Shown one piece after another: positions 6,160 to 8,850 of a stretch of 8,850 nucleotides of DNA. Source of the stretch: Candidatus Helarchaeota archaeon (GTDB lineage Archaea; Asgardarchaeota; Lokiarchaeia; Helarchaeales; JABXJV01); assembly GCA_013375355.1 (NCBI GenBank), contig JABXJV010000373.1, forward strand, positions 1-8,850, in the 5' to 3' direction. The position numbers and the translations under genes were made by a program. The notes under the pieces are model-generated. The model searched no databases. It was not told the origin of the DNA and saw only the letters and a list, made by a program, of their open reading frames with translations. How positions within the stretch are numbered: position 1 is the stretch's first letter; each line of letters starts with the position of its first letter.

Positions 6160-7413
6160 ATGACTGAAGAAACCACAATGGAATTAATTAAACGGAGAAT
6201 GATTGGAGGAGAATTATCTGAAAATGAAATAATGAAAATTATAAACGATATTTCTAATAAAAAATTGAATGATATTGAAATTGCTGGTTTCATTTTTTCC
6301 CAAGCATTAAGAGGTATGACAAATAATGAAGTTTTATCAATGATAAAAGCTATGGTAGAGACTGGGAAAAAAATCTCTTTTGAAAATCAGATTATTTATG
6401 ACAAACACAGCCTCGGTGGCGTACCCGGCAACAAAGTTACCCTATTGATAGTTCCGATTGTAGCAGCATATGGTTTAATGATTCCAAAAACTAGCAGCCG
6501 TGCTATAACTTCACCTTCTGGCACCGCAGATACAATGGAAGTATTAGCACCCGTTGAGTTTCAAGCAGAAGAAGTTATTTCGATGGTAAATAAAACAAAA
6601 GGTCTAGTTGTGGAAGCAGATAATGATATCTGTCCTGTTGATGCAGATATAATAGGAATTGAACATTATTTGGGATTAAATCCGGAATCTATGATGGTTT
6701 CGAGCATATTGGCAAAAAAAATAGCGATGGGAATAAACCGTTTAGTTATTGATGTTCCTGTTGAAGGAACTAAAGTAGGTTCTATGGAAGATGGACAAAG
6801 AATAAGTCAAAGAATTGTTAAAATAGGAAAAAAAATTGGATTAGAAATTAAAGCTGGACTTACTTATGGTGGGCAACCTATTGGCAATAATATTGGACCT
6901 ACATTAGAAGCTCAAGAAGCTGTAGAATCATTAAAAATAACCCATCCAGATAAAACAAATTCCCTTATTGAAAAGTCGACTGATTTAGCTGGAATTCTTT
7001 TTGAAATGAGTGGAGTAGAGAAAGGTAAAGGAAAATCAATAGCTATGGATCTTTTAATCTCTGGCAAAGCTTTAGATAAAATGAAACAAATTATAGAAAT
7101 ACAAGGAGGAGACCCTAAAATTCTTAACGAAATACCAAAAAGTCAACATCAGGAGACAATAGAATGTCCTAGAACGGGATATGTCACGCAAGTTGATAAC
7201 TCAAAGTTAATAAAGATTGCTCGTTTGGCAGGAGCTCCAGAGGATAAAACCGCAGGAATAGTTATTTTTGGAAAAAGAGGCGATAAAATAAAAAAAGGAA
7301 GTCCATTACTTAAAATTTATGCTAATAATAGTAAGAATCTTTCAAAAGCTTTAGATCTCGCATTAACTTCCAAACCAATAAAAATTGAAGGGATGCTTTT
7401 AAAGCAGATTTAG
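6160..7413 (+). CDS. deoA: AMP phosphorylase/thymidine phosphorylase family enzyme lacking the N-terminal domain
   Basis: Enzymes of this family split a nucleoside or nucleotide with phosphate; archaeal AMP phosphorylase makes ribose 1,5-bisphosphate from NMPs. The 417 residues align from memory with the archaeal branch: phosphate-binding DKHSLGGVPGNK (81-92), TSSRAITSPSGTADTMEVL (111-129), SSILAKKIAMG (181-191), TYGGQPIGNNIGPTLEA (235-251), LAGAPEDKTAG (356-366) and C-terminal KIEGMLLKQI (408-417). Archaeal AMP phosphorylases are about 500 residues with an extra N-terminal domain of about 84. This protein begins where that domain ends, and the 116-bp gap to divergent Trm1 has no room for it. 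The segment written WGG..NLAPADD in AMP phosphorylases reads EADNDICPVDAD here (152-163). The substrate could therefore be AMP, another NMP, or a pyrimidine nucleoside. The stop is TAG, and the neighbouring FtsJ gene has its own TATA-like box. Confidence 0.88.
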   Translation: MTEETTMELIKRRMIGGELSENEIMKIINDISNKKLNDIEIAGFIFSQALRGMTNNEVLSMIKAMVETGKKISFENQIIYDKHSLGGVPGNKVTLLIVPIVAAYGLMIPKTSSRAITSPSGTADTMEVLAPVEFQAEEVISMVNKTKGLVVEADNDICPVDADIIGIEHYLGLNPESMMVSSILAKKIAMGINRLVIDVPVEGTKVGSMEDGQRISQRIVKIGKKIGLEIKAGLTYGGQPIGNNIGPTLEAQEAVESLKITHPDKTNSLIEKSTDLAGILFEMSGVEKGKGKSIAMDLLISGKALDKMKQIIEIQGGDPKILNEIPKSQHQETIECPRTGYVTQVDNSKLIKIARLAGAPEDKTAGIVIFGKRGDKIKKGSPLLKIYANNSKNLSKALDLALTSKPIKIEGMLLKQI

Positions 7414-7433
7414 TGAAAAATAAGACATTTACG

Positions 7434-7441
7434 TTATAAAA
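7434..7441 (+). promoter_or_regulatory. TATA-like box TTATAAAA for the FtsJ/RlmE gene
   Basis: TTATAAAA lies in the 64-bp gap after the phosphorylase stop, about 40 bp before the FtsJ ATG. Initiation near 7462 would leave a leader of about 16 nt with a weak AAGTGA site (7462-7467, 10 nt from the ATG). FtsJ may thus be transcribed independently as well as by read-through. Confidence 0.4.
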
Positions 7442-7477
7442 ATAATGAAAGCCAAAGAAAGAAGTGAAATATCATAA

Positions 7478-8095
7478 ATGAGTATTAAGAAACATCGAAA
7501 TGATTATTACTATAAAAAAGCGAAAGCTGATAAGTATAAGTCAAGAGCAGCTTATAAACTTCTGGAAATAAATAAAAATTTTAAAATACTTAAAAATGCG
7601 AAAGTAATAATTGATTTATGCTGTGCTCCAGGAAGTTGGCTTCAAGTATTAAAACGGAAATTAACAGAACAAGAAAATATTTCCATTATAGCAGTGGATT
7701 TAGTAAATATTGATGTGTCTGAAGACTATATAAAATTCATTAAAGGGGATATAACACAGGATACAATTATTTCTGAATTGAATAATGAACTTCCACGACC
7801 TGCAGACTTGGTAATTTCCGATTGTTCTCCCAAACTTATTGGTGCTAAAGATACTGATCATGCTAGACAAATCTACTTAGCGGAATGTTCTCTTAATATT
7901 GCAAAAAATTGCCTCCGTATAGGAGGAAACTTTTTAACTAAAGTCTTTCAAGGGGATATGTTAGACCAATTTAAGGAGAAAGTGATGAAAATTTTCCATA
8001 GTTGCCGTATTTATAAACCAAAGGCATCTCCTAGAAAATCTCGGGAAGAATATTTATTAGCCTTTGGACTCAAAGCAAAAAAAATCAAAAATTGA
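7478..8095 (+). CDS. rlmE: FtsJ/RlmE-type ribosomal RNA 2'-O-methyltransferase
   Basis: RlmE (FtsJ/RrmJ) methylates the 2'-OH of a uridine in the A-loop of large-subunit rRNA (U2552 in E. coli) using S-adenosylmethionine. The 205 residues give the complete Rossmann methyltransferase. They include SRAAYKLLEI with K27, the SAM motif DLCCAPGSWLQVL (46-58), AVDL (72-75), GDIT (90-93), VISDCSPK with D115, GGNFLTKVFQG with K155, and SREEYL with E190. K27-D115-K155-E190 is the full catalytic tetrad. Length matches bacterial RlmE; the C-terminal TRAM domain found in some archaeal homologues is absent. The ATG at 7478 is directly preceded by an in-frame TAA, so there is no upstream extension. A related target such as tRNA 2'-O-methylation (Trm7-like) cannot be excluded from sequence alone. 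The stop is TGA, and the gene converges on TFE-beta across 29 bp. Confidence 0.93.
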   Translation: MSIKKHRNDYYYKKAKADKYKSRAAYKLLEINKNFKILKNAKVIIDLCCAPGSWLQVLKRKLTEQENISIIAVDLVNIDVSEDYIKFIKGDITQDTIISELNNELPRPADLVISDCSPKLIGAKDTDHARQIYLAECSLNIAKNCLRIGGNFLTKVFQGDMLDQFKEKVMKIFHSCRIYKPKASPRKSREEYLLAFGLKAKKIKN

Positions 8096-8124
8096 TAAAA
8101 AATAATAGTAAAATGTAAGCTTAT

Positions 8125-8520
8125 TTATTCTAATTCTTCAGAATTGTTATCATCTATGTTACCAATTTGTTGGATAATCCATATATCAAGTTCATTACAA
8201 TGAATTGGATTTACAGTGTGACCGGCTCCGCAAATTTTAGCGTTAACACAAACGAAACATGGGCAATTATCTAAATTAGTCCATGAAAATCTTTTAATCG
8301 GTCTATTTTTATCATTAGAATAGAGTCTATAGGTCCATCTCCCACCAGATAATTCTCTAACTCGTTTAAGTAATCCTTGTTTCTCCAATTTTACAGCAAT
8401 GCGAGAACCCTCTCGGCTATTTAGTTTTAATTCCCTCCAAAGATCACTCTGCAAAATCCCTTTATTTCCAGCTAATTGTACGTGAGTAATAGCAGCCTCT
8501 TCAGCTTCTTTTATGTCCAA
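8125..8520 (-). CDS. TFE-beta-like transcription factor (RPC34/RPC39 homologue)
   Basis: Archaeal TFE-beta pairs with TFE-alpha and helps RNA polymerase open promoter DNA; its eukaryotic relative is Pol III subunit RPC34/RPC39. This 131-residue protein has one winged helix (about 5-68: ITHVQLAGNKGILQSDLW, then SRIAVKLEKQGLLKRV, then a GGRWTYRLY wing). A cysteine domain follows: C88-x2-C91-x5-C97-x10-C108 with NPIHCNELDIW. As I recall, this spacing equals the 4Fe-4S cluster of RPC39 and crenarchaeal TFE-beta. C86 is an extra cysteine, and the C-terminus is acidic (DDNNSEELE). TTG is the only possible start: TGA lies directly before it, no other methionine exists in the frame, and AAGGTG is 8 nt upstream. 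Nothing extends the fold to the multi-winged-helix length of eukaryotic RPC34. An A6 run at 8097-8102 gives T6 after the gene for termination. An unrelated Fe-S winged-helix regulator is the main alternative. Confidence 0.85.
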   Translation of the reverse strand: MDIKEAEEAAITHVQLAGNKGILQSDLWRELKLNSREGSRIAVKLEKQGLLKRVRELSGGRWTYRLYSNDKNRPIKRFSWTNLDNCPCFVCVNAKICGAGHTVNPIHCNELDIWIIQQIGNIDDNNSEELE

Positions 8521-8528
8521 TCAATAAA

Positions 8529-8534
8529 CACCTT
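8529..8534 (-). promoter_or_regulatory. Shine-Dalgarno AAGGTG for the TFE-beta gene
   Basis: On the minus strand AAGGTG lies 8 nt before the TTG start, and an in-frame TGA directly precedes that TTG. It confirms the non-ATG start and argues against a leaderless transcript. Confidence 0.65.
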
Positions 8535-8641
8535 AATTTAATATATCAAATGCCAATAAGCTTCGTCAACTCAAAGGATTCTAACTAAATATTTTTTGTA
8601 TTTTTTAGTTCAAAATTAAGAAATGAACTACAAAGGTTCTC

Positions 8642-8649
8642 TATATAAA
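8642..8649. promoter_or_regulatory. TATATAAA / TTTATATA box, direction uncertain
   Basis: It reads TTTATATA on the minus strand (archaeal consensus), which would give TFE-beta a leader of about 100 nt. It reads TATATAAA on the plus strand, where transcription would start near 8670, just before the hairpin at 8675. No clear purine-rich BRE settles the direction. Confidence 0.4.
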
Positions 8650-8669
8650 TAATCACTATACCCTTAATA

Positions 8670-8751
8670 AAATTAATTCAATAATTGCAGAAATGCAGTG
8701 ATTTGAATTTTATTCATTTTGGTTGATTCTTGAATAATTAAATTAATTCAA
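8670..8751. repeat. 12-bp direct repeat AAATTAATTCAA, two copies 70 bp apart
   Basis: AAATTAATTCAA occurs at 8670-8681 and 8740-8751. The second copy is also the right arm of a TTGAAT/ATTCAA inverted repeat (8730-8751), and TGAATTTTATTCA (8704-8716) is another small palindrome. The period of 70 bp is set by only two copies. AT-only repeats are expected by chance here, so significance is low. Confidence 0.3.
8675..8709 (+). other. Imperfect hairpin with GAAA tetraloop
   Basis: AATTCAA (8675-8681) pairs with TTGAATT (8703-8709). Inside, TGCA (8686-8689) pairs with TGCA (8694-8697) around a GAAA loop. Between the two helices are T-A, A-T and T-G pairs, one A-G mismatch and one bulged T, giving about 14 pairs in 35 nt. 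A T-rich stretch follows. It could be the 5' end of a small RNA or leader, or a terminator; in an AT-rich background it could also be chance. Confidence 0.35.
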
Positions 8752-8850
8752 AAAATATTTTGGTTTTAATATTGAAGGACGAAAATTTTTTGAAGCAATT
8801 ATGAATAAATAGTAATAGTCGATGAAGAAAATAAACGGTCTAACGAGAAA

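Larger units (their letters stand above)
8521..8850. other. Gene-free AT-rich intergenic stretch at the right edge
   Basis: No convincing gene was found in these 330 bases on either strand. The stretch holds the TFE-beta ribosome binding site, possible minus-strand TATA-like boxes near 8540-8547 (probably too close to the start) and 8586-8593, a strong TATA sequence at 8642-8649, a hairpin at 8675-8709, a 12-bp direct repeat and several short AT palindromes. An ATG at 8822 opens a frame (MKKINGL...) running off the window without a visible ribosome binding site; it could be a gene start but cannot be judged. Confidence 0.6.

Noticed and set aside
7445..7477. Ten-codon mini-ORF (MKAKERSEIS) whose TAA abuts the FtsJ ATG
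   Set aside because: It could look like a leader peptide, but it has no ribosome binding site, would lie upstream of the predicted transcription start, and contains no run of regulatory codons.
8116..8123. Palindrome TAAGCTTA between the convergent FtsJ and TFE-beta genes
   Set aside because: It has no loop and does not extend beyond 8 bp, so it is not a convincing terminator hairpin or binding site.
8743..8850. Minus-strand frame open from the right edge to a TAA at 8743-8745 (35 codons)
   Set aside because: It could be the C-terminus of a gene beyond the edge, but the Phe/Ile/Tyr-rich content fits translated AT-rich DNA and no motif is visible.
1..8850. CRISPR arrays, tRNA or rRNA genes, transposases, att sites or a replication origin
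   Set aside because: No regularly spaced repeats, cloverleaf-like segments, transposase motifs or clustered origin-box repeats were found on reading both strands.

Overview
The window is AT-rich (about 30% G+C by eye) and archaeal. It carries an archaeal-type Trm1 tRNA methyltransferase, a THEP1-type NTPase, a compact FtsJ/RlmE methyltransferase, an archaeal AMP/thymidine-phosphorylase family enzyme and a protein matching TFE-beta, the archaeal relative of RNA polymerase III subunit RPC34/RPC39. Promoters look archaeal (TTTATATA-like boxes), and several genes have Shine-Dalgarno sequences. A 1126-residue TPR protein ends in a domain that reads like the small longin/roadblock-type domains abundant in Asgard archaea. 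With the base composition, this suggests an Asgard archaeon, perhaps Lokiarchaeia-like. The domain is secure; the phylum is inference.

Layout: (1) bases 1-675, plus strand, the 3' part of a multi-cluster iron-sulfur protein whose start lies to the left of the window. (2) About 707-1228, plus, a THEP1-family NTPase. (3) A 30-bp convergent gap with a perfect small hairpin. (4) 1259-4639, minus, the giant TPR solenoid with C-terminal longin-like domain. (5) 4817-6043, minus, Trm1. (6) A 116-bp divergent promoter region. (7) 6160-7413, plus, an AMP-phosphorylase-like enzyme without the usual N-terminal domain. (8) 7478-8095, plus, FtsJ/RlmE. (9) 8125-8520, minus, TFE-beta. (10) 8521-8850, a gene-free AT-rich stretch with a TATA-like box and a GAAA-capped hairpin.

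The genes do not form one pathway. Trm1, FtsJ and TFE-beta serve tRNA modification, rRNA modification and transcription initiation. The phosphorylase belongs to nucleotide salvage or the archaeal NMP pathway. The iron-sulfur protein is probably redox-related. Most genes seem to have their own promoter; the only close same-strand pairs are iron-sulfur/THEP1 (about 31 bp) and phosphorylase/FtsJ (64 bp), and the latter has a TATA-like box in its gap.

The observations most worth following are the TPR/longin-like fusion, the domain-deleted phosphorylase with an altered active-site-region motif, the exact TFE-beta cysteine spacing, repeated TTG start codons (three forced by the reading frame, one favoured by its ribosome binding site), and the hairpin in the right-hand intergenic region. 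No CRISPR array, transposase, tRNA, rRNA or attachment site was seen.
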